A stretch of DNA of 26,866 bases, from assembly GCA_964468205.1 (NCBI GenBank), contig CAYXVG010000074.1, positions 1-26,866 of the forward strand. Direction: 5' to 3'. The notes under the pieces were generated by a model. That model was not told the origin of the DNA, searched no databases, and saw only the letters and a list, made by a program, of their open reading frames with translations. The position numbers and the translations under genes were made by a program. Below, piece by piece: positions 1 through 8,940 of this stretch; position 1 is the stretch's first letter; each line of letters starts with the position of its first letter. This DNA is from CAWELS01 sp964468205. Its GTDB lineage: Bacteria > Acidobacteriota > Terriglobia > Bryobacterales > Bryobacteraceae.

Positions 1-351
1 AGTTCGCGAACAGGGTTGATTGGATGCGCAGCGGGACAAGCGCGGGGCGTGGGCGCGGGCGGAGGGGGAATTGATGTGCCACTGGCCGCTGGCCTTGCGT
101 TGGATGAGTTGGACTTTGGTGGGATCGCCCACTGGGCCTCGTGGCCTAGTAACATAGCCAACATTACAACCAACAAAACAGAGGTAAAGGGTCTGGTTCG
201 GGATAGTTATTCAGTCAGGGGCCAATCTCCAGGGTGAGGGGCGAGTCCCGCCCGACCGGGATGATCGATTTGGTGTGCGTAACGGCGGGGGCGGGATTGA
301 TTCTTATAGAGTGAGGTTTGGGGCGATTTTCATAGAGTAACGGGAGACTTG
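1..351. other. Intergenic region at the left edge, no supportable gene
   Basis: No convincing coding frame is seen. A 73-codon open frame at 16-237 has a glycine/alanine-rich start and no recognisable motif, and looks like chance coding in GC-rich DNA. The stretch around 140-220 is more AT-rich than its surroundings and could hold a promoter, but no clear -35/-10 pair is visible. The last bases provide the ribosome site for the following gene: GGGAG at 342-346, five bases before the ATG at 352. Confidence 0.5.
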
Positions 352-2007
352 ATGTCTGATTCAAAACGTGTGCTGATTGTGGGTGGAGTCGCCGGCGGCG
401 CGTCTTGCGCGGCGCGGTTGCGGAGGCTCGCTGAATCGGCCGAGATTATACTGTTTGACCGCGGGCCGTTCGTCTCGTTCGCGAACTGCGGGCTGCCTTA
501 CTACGTCGGAAATGTCATCAAGGAGGAAAAGGATTTGCTCGTGGCCACGCCCGAGCTATTCAGGAAGAACTTCAACATTGAGGTCCGGGTTAACAGTGAG
601 GTGACGGCCATCGACCGCGAGAAGCGGGAGATTGAGGTCACCGAGAGGGAGTCGGGCCGCGTTTACCGCGAGCGCTACGACGCTCTGGCGCTCTCCCCCG
701 GGGCTTCGCCGGTGCGGCCGCCGCTGCCGGGCATCGACTTGCCGGAGGTCCACGTTTTGCGCACGATCCCGGACAGCAATAAGATCCGCGAATGGATTTC
801 CGAGAAGAAGCCGGAGCGGGCGGTGGTGGTCGGCGCCGGGTTCATCGGTCTGGAGATGACCGAGAACCTCGTTCAATTGGGGCTGAAGGTGACACTGGTG
901 GAATTGCTGCCACAGGTGATGCCGCCGCTCGATCCGGAGATGGCGGAGCCGGTGGCGCGGCATCTGGAGTCGAAGAAGGTCCGCGTCGAATTGGAGGACG
1001 GCGTCGCCGCGTTCGAGCGGAAGGAGGACGGGGGGCTCGTGGTGAAGACGCAGTCGGGGCGCGAGCATGCGGCGGACATCGTGGTGCTCTCGATCGGCGT
1101 TCGCCCCGAGTCCAAACTGGCCCGGGATGCGGGGCTCGAGATCGGCGAACTCGGCGGCATTCGGGTGGATGACACGATGCAGACGTCAGATCCACATATC
1201 TGGGCCACGGGGGACGCCATCGAGGTTCGCGACTATGTCACCGGACATTGGTGTCTCGCGCCGCTGGCCGGTCCGGCGAACCGGCAGGGACGCGTGGCGG
1301 CAGCCAATATCGCCGGGCGGATCTCGCGGTTTCGCGGCGTCCAGGGCACGACGATCTGCGGCTGCCTTGGGATGTCGCTGGCGCTTACCGGCGCGAGCGA
1401 GAAGCGCCTCAAGCAGGCCGGGATTACCGATTACGAGAAGGTCTATCTTCACCCGGGCAATCACGCGGGTTATTATCCGGGCGCCAAGCGAATTAACATG
1501 AAGTTGATATTCGCCAAGAGCGACGGCCGGGTGCTTGGCGCACAGGCGATCGGGTTTGAGGGCGTCGACAAGCGCATCGACACCATCGCGATGGCCATCC
1601 AGAAGGGCTCCACCATCTTCGACCTCGAAGAGGCCGAACTCTGCTATGCCCCCCAATACGGCGCGGCGAAGGACCCGGTGAACCTTGCGGGCATGGTGGC
1701 GGCCAACGTCCTGCGCGGCGACCTTCCGCTCGCCGACTGGTCACAGGTGGAGGAGACGGAAGCCCTTATCCTCGACGTACGCGATCCAAAGGAGTACCAC
1801 AGCGATCATATCGAAGGGGCGATCAACATTCCGATGTCCGAGCTCCGGGAGCGCTACAAGGAACTGCCGAAGGACCGCGAGATTTGGGTCAACTGCGCCA
1901 TCGGCCAGCGCTCCTACTACGCTCTACGCTTCCTCGCCCAGAAGGGATTCCATGTCAAGGAGCTCTCGGGCGGCATCATTACCTATTGGGGCCACTACCC
2001 GGTCTGA
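352..2007 (+). CDS. CoA-disulfide reductase-like flavoprotein with C-terminal rhodanese domain
   Basis: A 551-residue fusion enzyme. Residues 7-22 hold the FAD-binding glycine motif (VLIVGGVAGGAS). Cys46 in SFANCGLPYY is the single redox cysteine typical of CoA-disulfide reductases and NADH oxidases. A second dinucleotide motif (VVVGAGFIG, about 158-166) binds NAD(P)H, and ATGDA near 285 is the second FAD motif. From about residue 472 a rhodanese domain follows, with active-site loop NCAIGQRS and Cys515. This is the CoADR-Rhd/Npsr architecture, which reduces CoA disulfide or persulfide/polysulfide with NAD(P)H; the rhodanese domain would carry the sulfane sulfur. Cytosolic: no signal peptide. 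The ATG at 352 is chosen over the TTG at 349 because GGGAG lies at 342-346. The true substrate (CoA disulfide or polysulfide) cannot be decided from sequence. Confidence 0.93.
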   Translation: MSDSKRVLIVGGVAGGASCAARLRRLAESAEIILFDRGPFVSFANCGLPYYVGNVIKEEKDLLVATPELFRKNFNIEVRVNSEVTAIDREKREIEVTERESGRVYRERYDALALSPGASPVRPPLPGIDLPEVHVLRTIPDSNKIREWISEKKPERAVVVGAGFIGLEMTENLVQLGLKVTLVELLPQVMPPLDPEMAEPVARHLESKKVRVELEDGVAAFERKEDGGLVVKTQSGREHAADIVVLSIGVRPESKLARDAGLEIGELGGIRVDDTMQTSDPHIWATGDAIEVRDYVTGHWCLAPLAGPANRQGRVAAANIAGRISRFRGVQGTTICGCLGMSLALTGASEKRLKQAGITDYEKVYLHPGNHAGYYPGAKRINMKLIFAKSDGRVLGAQAIGFEGVDKRIDTIAMAIQKGSTIFDLEEAELCYAPQYGAAKDPVNLAGMVAANVLRGDLPLADWSQVEETEALILDVRDPKEYHSDHIEGAINIPMSELRERYKELPKDREIWVNCAIGQRSYYALRFLAQKGFHVKELSGGIITYWGHYPV

Positions 2008-2037
2008 GCGTCGCGCGGGCGGCAACGCGAAGCGGAA

Positions 2038-2304
2038 ATGGCGGCTAAACTAGTGGAGATGAGCTACCAGGAAGCTCTGTCTACAATCCAATCGGCGCTA
2101 AACGGGATTCTGGATGCGAAAGGCGTCGAACGGGTTCGCGTGACCGAAGAGCTGCCCGTGCTCGGCGGCAGTATCCCCATCGACTCGCTGGACCTCGCGC
2201 AGATCGTGCTAGAACTCCAGTCCGCATCCGGGAAAGACCCGTTTGAAGACGGGTTCATCGAGTTCCGCACGGTCCGGGAACTGGCCGATCTCTTCGCACA
2301 ATGA
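2038..2304 (+). CDS. Acyl carrier protein
   Basis: A small acidic protein of 88 residues. The motif IDSLDLAQI places Ser50 as the likely 4'-phosphopantetheine attachment site (the DSL motif of acyl carrier proteins), and helical segments surround it. It would hold an acyl chain as a thioester for the neighbouring ligase and reductase. Its stop codon overlaps the start of the ligase gene (ATGA at 2301-2304), which indicates translational coupling. An alternative ATG lies at 2059; neither start has a strong Shine-Dalgarno sequence. It is probably a dedicated carrier rather than the housekeeping AcpP, because the context is not a fatty-acid synthesis operon and the sequence around the serine differs from the usual DSLDxVE. 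Confidence 0.85.
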   Translation: MAAKLVEMSYQEALSTIQSALNGILDAKGVERVRVTEELPVLGGSIPIDSLDLAQIVLELQSASGKDPFEDGFIEFRTVRELADLFAQ

Positions 2305-3614
2305 GCAATCTGACGTCGGCTCTGGCGGCGAGCGGTGACGCCGCCCTTGTATTGGAGGGCGGCGAAATCATGACCGCCCGCCAGATCCTGGACCGCGCCG
2401 GCGAACTGGAGAGGGGGTCGGCCGTAGGCGAGGGCGCTCGCATCCTCTCGCTCGATCCATCGCCCGCCACCCTGCTGAGCCTGCTCGTCCTGGCCGGGCG
2501 CCTGCCCCTGCAATTGATTCTGGGGCGGCCTTCCATCGCCGCCGGAGAGCTTGGCGGCGAATTGCAGCCGGACCTCATCGTAACCGCGGCCGGCCGCGTC
2601 GAGGCGCGGGAGGGCCGGGAGCCGGCCGGCGCGAACCGGAACCCCGGCGTCTACCTGCTGACCTCCGGCACCAGCGGCGCTCCCAAAGTGGTCCATCAAA
2701 CGTTGGAAGCGCTGCTCGGCCGCATTCGCGTCGAGTCGACTGAGAAGAACCGCGGCGCCCGCTGGCTTCTAACTTACGAAACCCATTCCTTCGCCGGGCT
2801 GCAGGTGATCCTTTCGGCCGCCTGCTCGGGCGGCGTTCTCGTTGTCCCCAGCGGCCGGACGCCGGCCGCTCTCGCCCGCTGCGCGCACGACGAGAATGTC
2901 TCCCATATCAGCGGGACGCCGTCATTCTGGCGCGCGGTACTGTTGGCACGGGGGGCGGAAGGCATCCCGTCGCTCCGGCAGATCACCCTTGGGGGCGAGG
3001 CCGCCGACCAGGGCACCATCGACCGGCTTCGCGAGGCCTTCCCCGCGGCGCGCGTGACTCATATCTACGCTTCGACCGAAGCCGGATCCCTCTTCGCGGT
3101 GAACGACGGCCGCGCCGGATTCCCCGCGGAATGGCTCGAACGGGAGCTGCCCGGCGGCGTACGTCTCCGCATTCGCGGCGGCATGTTGGAAGTTCTGAGC
3201 CCGCGGCGCATGGTCTCCTACGCCTCCGGTCATCCGGCTCCGGCGACCCCGGACGGCTGGCTGAGAACTGGCGATCTGGTGGCCGTCGAGGGCGACCGTG
3301 CCGTCTTCCGGGGGCGCGAGGACCAAGTGGTGAATATCGCCGGGCTGAAGGTGTTTCCGCAGGAAGTGGAGGCGTTCCTGATCGCGCAGCCCATGGTGGC
3401 GGAGGCGCGTGTCCATGGCGTTCCGAACCCGCTGGCGGGCGCGCTGCTGGCCGCCGAGGTCGTGCTCCGGGGCCGGACGAAGGATGGCGCGGAACAGCTC
3501 GCCGCGCTGCGAGCGATCTGCGCCAGGGAGCTGCCGCCGCACAAGATTCCCCGCCGATTCGAGGCGGTCGATTCCATTCCCGTATCCGCCTCCGGCAAGA
3601 AGGTGCTTGTCTGA
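2301..3614 (+). CDS. AMP-dependent acyl-CoA/acyl-ACP synthetase (ANL superfamily)
   Basis: A 437-residue adenylate-forming enzyme. The ATP-binding loop YLLTSGTSGAPKVV is at 118-131. An aromatic-rich acyl-binding region containing YASTEAG follows. Asp325 in the RTGDL motif contacts the ribose, and GREDQVVNIAGLKVFPQEVE (about 339-358) is the hinge of the mobile C-terminal lobe. The Lys in SASGKK at the C-terminus (about 433) is the catalytic lysine. The enzyme activates a carboxylic acid as acyl-AMP and transfers it to a thiol. The preceding, translationally coupled carrier protein makes acyl-ACP loading likely (inference). It is shorter than the 500-550 residues usual for the family, with a reduced N-terminal lobe. 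It overlaps the reductase gene by one base (TGATG). The acid substrate is unknown. Confidence 0.9.
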   Translation: MSNLTSALAASGDAALVLEGGEIMTARQILDRAGELERGSAVGEGARILSLDPSPATLLSLLVLAGRLPLQLILGRPSIAAGELGGELQPDLIVTAAGRVEAREGREPAGANRNPGVYLLTSGTSGAPKVVHQTLEALLGRIRVESTEKNRGARWLLTYETHSFAGLQVILSAACSGGVLVVPSGRTPAALARCAHDENVSHISGTPSFWRAVLLARGAEGIPSLRQITLGGEAADQGTIDRLREAFPAARVTHIYASTEAGSLFAVNDGRAGFPAEWLERELPGGVRLRIRGGMLEVLSPRRMVSYASGHPAPATPDGWLRTGDLVAVEGDRAVFRGREDQVVNIAGLKVFPQEVEAFLIAQPMVAEARVHGVPNPLAGALLAAEVVLRGRTKDGAEQLAALRAICARELPPHKIPRRFEAVDSIPVSASGKKVLV

Positions 3615-4345
3615 TGAAACATGTGGTGATCACTGGAGGAAGCCGCGGCATCGGCGCCGCCGCGGTGCGCGCTTTGCTCAAAGACGGCTATTTCGTCTCC
3701 GCCTGCAGCCGCGGCCGGAACGAATTTCTCACGGACATCGAGAAGGACCCGGAGATTGGCGGCCGCTTTTTCCATCAGCCGCTGGACTTGGAGGAGCTGG
3801 GGCGGTATGAAGCGTTCCTCGAGGCATGCGTGGAGCGCGGGGGCCCTCTCCACGGGCTCGTGAACAATGCGGGGATCGCCGGGGCGGGCATTCTCGCGAC
3901 GTTTCCGCTCGTCGACGCCGAACGGATTCTGCGGATCAACCTGATGGGCCCGCTGGCGATGTCGCGGGCCGCGGCCCGCCACTTCCTGGCCAACCGGGCC
4001 GGCGGGCGGATCGTCAACATTTCCTCCATCATCGGGAGCCGGGGCTACAACGGTCTCGCCGCCTACTCGGCCTCCAAGGCCGGGCTCGACGGGCTCACCC
4101 GGTCATTGGCGCGCGAGCTTGGGCGTCTCGGCGTCACGGTGAACTCCATCGCCCCCGGCTATGTCCGCACGGATATGTCGGCGGCGCTTTCGGGGAGCCA
4201 GATGGAACAGATCGTACGCCGCACCCCGCTGGGCCGCCTTGGGGAAGCCGCCGATGTCACCGGTTTGCTGAAGTTCCTGCTTTCGGACGAGGCGGCGTTT
4301 CTCACCGGGCAGGTGATCCTCGTGGATGGCGGCATTAGCTGCTGA
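3614..4345 (+). CDS. Short-chain dehydrogenase/reductase, FabG-like
   Basis: A 243-residue classical SDR. The cofactor motif TGGSRGIG lies near the N-terminus, NNAGIAGAG supports the central sheet, and the catalytic set is Ser138, Tyr151 and Lys155 (YSASK). The C-terminal IAPGYVRTDM and the VDGG ending are typical of 3-oxoacyl-ACP reductases. In this context it most likely reduces a ketoacyl group on the carrier protein encoded two genes upstream, using NADPH (inference). Start and stop are tightly coupled to the ligase gene: the TGA ends at 3614, which is also the first base of this ATG. Its 3' end overlaps the convergent unknown gene by 11 bases. No ketosynthase is present nearby, so a FabG role in normal fatty-acid synthesis is less likely. 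Confidence 0.92.
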   Translation: MKHVVITGGSRGIGAAAVRALLKDGYFVSACSRGRNEFLTDIEKDPEIGGRFFHQPLDLEELGRYEAFLEACVERGGPLHGLVNNAGIAGAGILATFPLVDAERILRINLMGPLAMSRAAARHFLANRAGGRIVNISSIIGSRGYNGLAAYSASKAGLDGLTRSLARELGRLGVTVNSIAPGYVRTDMSAALSGSQMEQIVRRTPLGRLGEAADVTGLLKFLLSDEAAFLTGQVILVDGGISC

Positions 4346-5213
4346 CTGGCGCCTGCCGCCGCGCCCACTCGAGAATTGCCGCGCGCGGCCAGACAATCAG
4401 CGCCACCCGCGGGCGGTACTCGCCGGACTCGTACAGCTCCCTCCGCTTCGCGCTGCCTACGAGGAAGCCCGATGACTCGGGAGCGGGCCCCATGTGCGCC
4501 AGCATCCCGCCGTTATCGAGGCAGAGACGGTTGATCCAGGCCAGGTGAGGCGTCACGCGCATCGTCTCCTCCGCGTGGAGCCAGGAGGAGCCGAAGATCC
4601 CGCGAATCGAGGGCTGCAACTCCATCGACTGCGCAATTCGCAGGTACGCGCGGCGGTATGCGGACTCGCTCAGAAACCCGGCGCCGCGGCGCGGGATATG
4701 CGCTTCGAAGAAGGGCGCGAATCCGCCGGCGCGGAATACCACGGCCAGCGTGCGGGCGGAATCCCGCCACCCCATCCGCAACAGCCAGGACCGCGGGATT
4801 CCAGAGACCTGCCAATGAACGAGGCCGGCGATGAATCGCTTCAGACGGGCGGTGGCCGCCATTTCCCGGAACTCGGGAGCCCCCGGCAGGAACAGATCCT
4901 CTCGTCCCTGACCGGGATCGGCGAAGAACTGGTACTCCTTGCAGAGCAGCCGCTTCACCTCAGCGCCGACGGGGTAGTCGGGGATCCTCGCCACTGACTC
5001 CCGCGCCGCCGCGGCCAACAGGCGGCGGCCCGTGAGCGGTCCGGCATCCCGCAAGGCGCCGGGAACCTCGCGGGTCTCGATGATCTGATCCAGCAGAACC
5101 GGCGCTTGCTCCGCGGAAACCATCGGGCCCGGCGGAGCTTCGCGCTCCGGAGCGCTGAGAAACCAATCCAGTTGCTCCCGCGCGGCGGTCCAGTCGTCTT
5201 CCGGAAGGCTCAT
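4335..5213 (-). CDS. Conserved-looking protein of unknown function in the ACP/deacetylase cluster
   Basis: A 292-residue protein that I do not recognise. It has no signal peptide and no clear membrane segment, and is rich in Arg, Ala and aromatic residues. Visible features are a central AGLVHWQVSGIPRSW segment, a stretch with several Trp and His residues (SSWLHAEETM, TPHLAWINRL), and an Arg-rich C-terminal helix. The start at 5213 is preferred over 5252 because its ATG overlaps the TGA of the deacetylase gene (ATGA at 5210-5213), the usual sign of translational coupling. It is therefore transcribed with the deacetylase, and its 3' end overlaps the convergent reductase gene. A role in the same surface or acyl modification pathway is inference from position only. 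Confidence 0.72.
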   Translation of the reverse strand: MSLPEDDWTAAREQLDWFLSAPEREAPPGPMVSAEQAPVLLDQIIETREVPGALRDAGPLTGRRLLAAAARESVARIPDYPVGAEVKRLLCKEYQFFADPGQGREDLFLPGAPEFREMAATARLKRFIAGLVHWQVSGIPRSWLLRMGWRDSARTLAVVFRAGGFAPFFEAHIPRRGAGFLSESAYRRAYLRIAQSMELQPSIRGIFGSSWLHAEETMRVTPHLAWINRLCLDNGGMLAHMGPAPESSGFLVGSAKRRELYESGEYRPRVALIVWPRAAILEWARRQAPVSS

Positions 5214-6250
5214 CGGACGCCCGCAAAGAGGGAGTGCAACCCGCTTACCCAAAACTTGAAGGTCGCGAGATCGGTGTGCCCGGGCACGACCATGCGCGGG
5301 ATTCCGTAAGGGTCAGCGCCGGGGGTGTGCCAGCCGGGCGAGGTGGTGAAGGCCCACCGGTAGCCGGCGCGTCTGGTTTCGAGGAAGACCTGGCTATTCA
5401 TATCGCGGGGCAATCCGTTAGGGTAGGCCATCGATTCGCACGGGCGGGCAAGTTCCCGCTCGATGGTCTCCTTGCTCTGGCGGAGTTCGCGAACCAGCCG
5501 GCCGCCGGAGGTCTGCGAAAGGATCGGATGCTCGACGGTGTGGGCTCCCACGTCAAATCCCATCGAAGCAAGCTTCCGCGCCTCATCCCAAGTCAGAAAA
5601 GCGCGCGCCTCCGGGTCGTCTTGCACGTCCTTCAAGGGATTCCGGGACCGCAGATAGGCGAGGTATTCCTCACTTTCGGCGGCGGAGATCCGCTTGACCT
5701 CACCGGAGATCCGATCCGCCAGTGCCCGGCGCGCGGAGGGCTCCGGCGGCGGCGCCTCCGTGCCGCCGGAAGGAAGACGGATCTGCTCCTCGGGCCAGTC
5801 GAGCACCCTGATCCGCACTTCGTCGTTCCAGAGTGTCCGGTCCGAGCCCACGTAACCCGTGGTCAGAAAGAACAGCGCCGGGGCCCCCTCTTCGCGCAGC
5901 ACCGGGGCCGCGTGCGTCAGGTTGTTCCGGTAGCCATCGTCGAAGGTGATCAGCAGCGGCCCCTTCTTCCCTGTCCAGGCGCCTTCATGCCACTGCCGCA
6001 GGCCGTCCAGACCCACTGGCTCCAAGACGCTCCGCAGCCAGCGGAGCTGTTCCCGGAACGAGTCCCGGCCGACGCAGTTGGCGTAGCTCCAACGGTCGCT
6101 CCGCGCCCGCTCCAGCACACCGTGATAGCAGAGAACCATCAGCTCGGAGCGGTGTTTCCGGATCACGGCGCCGTTTAGCCCGGCCGCATCGCAGAGTCCC
6201 TTGGCAGTGGCCTTGAGAGTGGTGTTCAGCCTCTGGACGAGAGCGGGCAC
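5210..6250 (-). CDS. Polysaccharide deacetylase (NodB-homology domain)
   Basis: A 346-residue protein of the carbohydrate esterase 4/NodB family. LLITFDDGYRNNL carries the Asp-Asp pair (catalytic base and metal ligand), and the second metal motif H-(S/T)-x3-H is seen as AHTVEHP. VLCYHGV near residue 40 is a typical N-terminal family motif. Such enzymes remove N-acetyl groups from glycans, or act on related linkages during exopolysaccharide or lipid-linked sugar synthesis. The chosen start is a GTG at 6250; a start nearer the VLCYHG segment is possible. No strong signal peptide is visible, so it may act in the cytoplasm. It is coupled by ATGA to the unknown gene downstream. The receiver gene lies 50 bases upstream on the same strand and may be co-transcribed. 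Confidence 0.88.
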   Translation of the reverse strand: MPALVQRLNTTLKATAKGLCDAAGLNGAVIRKHRSELMVLCYHGVLERARSDRWSYANCVGRDSFREQLRWLRSVLEPVGLDGLRQWHEGAWTGKKGPLLITFDDGYRNNLTHAAPVLREEGAPALFFLTTGYVGSDRTLWNDEVRIRVLDWPEEQIRLPSGGTEAPPPEPSARRALADRISGEVKRISAAESEEYLAYLRSRNPLKDVQDDPEARAFLTWDEARKLASMGFDVGAHTVEHPILSQTSGGRLVRELRQSKETIERELARPCESMAYPNGLPRDMNSQVFLETRRAGYRWAFTTSPGWHTPGADPYGIPRMVVPGHTDLATFKFWVSGLHSLFAGVR

Positions 6251-6300
6251 AGGCTAAGATTAGCATAGGGGCGCCGGAGGGGCCGTCGCGCCGGGGCGCT

Positions 6301-6699
6301 TCAGACAGGCTTCGTGTTGAGCAGTTCGGCCGCCTTCGCCAGCAGGGCTTCCCGGTCGATGGGTTTCTCGAAATATGCTGCCGGGGGCGGGACTTGCTTC
6401 CGGGTTTCGATGAAACGCTTGAACTCGTGCGAGACGCCCGTGACGATGATGACCGGAATGGAGGAAGTCTCTGGATCGCCGTAGACTTCGCGGTACATGC
6501 GGACTCCGGATTCCTCCGGCATGGTGATGTCGAGCGTAATGAGATCGGGCTTTTCGGCCTTGGCCTTCTCGAACCCCTCCTTGCCGTTGGATGCCAGAAC
6601 GACCTGGTAGCCGTTGTCCTCGAAAACGGCCTGGAGATAAGCGGCGACGTCCGGTTCGTCGTCCACGATCAGAATGGTCTTTTTCGCTTCGTCAGTCAT
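6301..6699 (-). CDS. Single-domain response regulator (CheY-like receiver)
   Basis: A 132-residue protein consisting only of a receiver domain. The acidic pocket is in ILIVDDEPDV, the phosphoacceptor Asp is in DLITLDITMP, the conserved Thr is in IIVTG, and the Lys is in YFEKPID. It has no output domain, so it must act through protein contacts or a phosphorelay. It resembles the receiver encoded at 12289-12798 (both have xYREx and SGxxxYRE-like spacing and an EKP ending), which suggests one subfamily. It is transcribed divergently from the sigma-54 activator gene, and the 123 bases between them hold inverted repeats. Since that activator lacks a receiver of its own, a functional link is plausible but unproven. 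Confidence 0.92.
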   Translation of the reverse strand: MTDEAKKTILIVDDEPDVAAYLQAVFEDNGYQVVLASNGKEGFEKAKAEKPDLITLDITMPEESGVRMYREVYGDPETSSIPVIIVTGVSHEFKRFIETRKQVPPPAAYFEKPIDREALLAKAAELLNTKPV

Positions 6700-6754
6700 C
6701 GTTGGTGTCTCACAGCCATTCTACAGCTTTTTGGTCAGCTTTTCCGACCCGGAA

Positions 6755-6796
6755 GTCCGAAGGCTCGGGAACGGCGCGGGTTCTGTCACTTCGGAC
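6755..6796. repeat. Inverted repeat in the divergent receiver/activator intergenic region
   Basis: GTCCGAAG at 6755-6762 is the exact reverse complement of CTTCGGAC at 6789-6796, with 26 bases between. It lies between two divergent regulator genes and just upstream of the activator-type site at 6801-6816. It could be an operator or a hairpin in a leader; neither is proven. Confidence 0.35.
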
Positions 6797-6800
6797 GCGA

Positions 6801-6816
6801 GTCTCGCATCTGAGAC
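6801..6816. promoter_or_regulatory. Predicted activator binding site upstream of its own gene (GTCTCG-CATC-TGAGAC)
   Basis: A 6-4-6 inverted repeat with one mismatch, ending 6 bases before the activator ATG at 6823. The right half TGAGAC and the spacing are identical to the perfect repeat at 8538-8553. Its position at the start codon suggests autoregulation, most likely repression by occlusion (inference). Confidence 0.55.
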
Positions 6817-6822
6817 GGTGAT

Positions 6823-8547
<1,725 letters not shown>

Positions 8548-8628
8548 TGAGACGCTCCGGCCGTCCGCGGCGGCGCGGAGAAGCAGCCAAGCGACTGAAA
8601 ATAAAAGACGGTTCCATAAGAAGATATT

Positions 8629-8644
8629 TGGAACTTAAATTGCG
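8629..8644 (+). promoter_or_regulatory. Sigma-54 (-24/-12) promoter of the porin-cytochrome operon
   Basis: The sequence TGGAACT-TAAA-TTGCG matches the consensus TGGCACG-N4-TTGCW, with the invariant GG (8630-8631) and GC (8642-8643) at the required 12-base offset and a full TTGC element. The predicted start of transcription is near 8655. It sits downstream of the inverted repeat at 8538-8553 and upstream of the small gene, the decaheme cytochrome and the barrel. Confidence 0.72.
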
Positions 8645-8658
8645 GAACTGTGTCCGCA

Positions 8659-8940
8659 GTGCGGCAGATCGTTCATCTGAAGCTCTCGGCCGAATTTCCT
8701 CCCGAGGTTCGGGAAGCGGCGGTCGTGCGGGAAGAGGACGGGAAGTGTACCGCTCTGCTTAAGCTCTCTGGCGAGCAGGGCTGCTTCGACCTCATCCTTC
8801 CGTTCGCCCCTTGCGCCGACCTGGACCCAACGGTGCTGGCCGATAGCAGCGGAGCGCGGCGGCTGGCTGGCCGGTTCGGCGATCCGGCATACCAGCGTCT
8901 GATGGACGCCCTGCGGCAAACGTTCAGGAGCATGGAATGA
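8659..8940 (+). CDS. Small protein of unknown function, first gene of the porin-cytochrome operon
   Basis: A protein of about 93 residues that I do not recognise. It has no signal peptide or membrane segment, so it should be cytoplasmic. It contains three cysteines (GKCTALL, GCFDLILPFAPCADL) and ends in an amphipathic helix (AYQRLMDALRQTF). Its stop overlaps the start of the decaheme cytochrome gene (ATGA at 8937-8940), which supports real translation. The start is uncertain: GTG codons lie at 8650 and 8659. The sigma-54 promoter puts +1 near 8655, which excludes 8650 and makes 8659 an almost leaderless start; a start further inside is also possible. It could be a regulator, chaperone or maturation factor for the conduit, but nothing in the sequence decides this. 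Confidence 0.6.
   Translation: MRQIVHLKLSAEFPPEVREAAVVREEDGKCTALLKLSGEQGCFDLILPFAPCADLDPTVLADSSGARRLAGRFGDPAYQRLMDALRQTFRSME

Noticed and set aside
16..237. Small + strand open frame at the left edge
   Set aside because: No ribosome site, no motif, low-complexity Gly/Ala start; it is not supportable as a gene.
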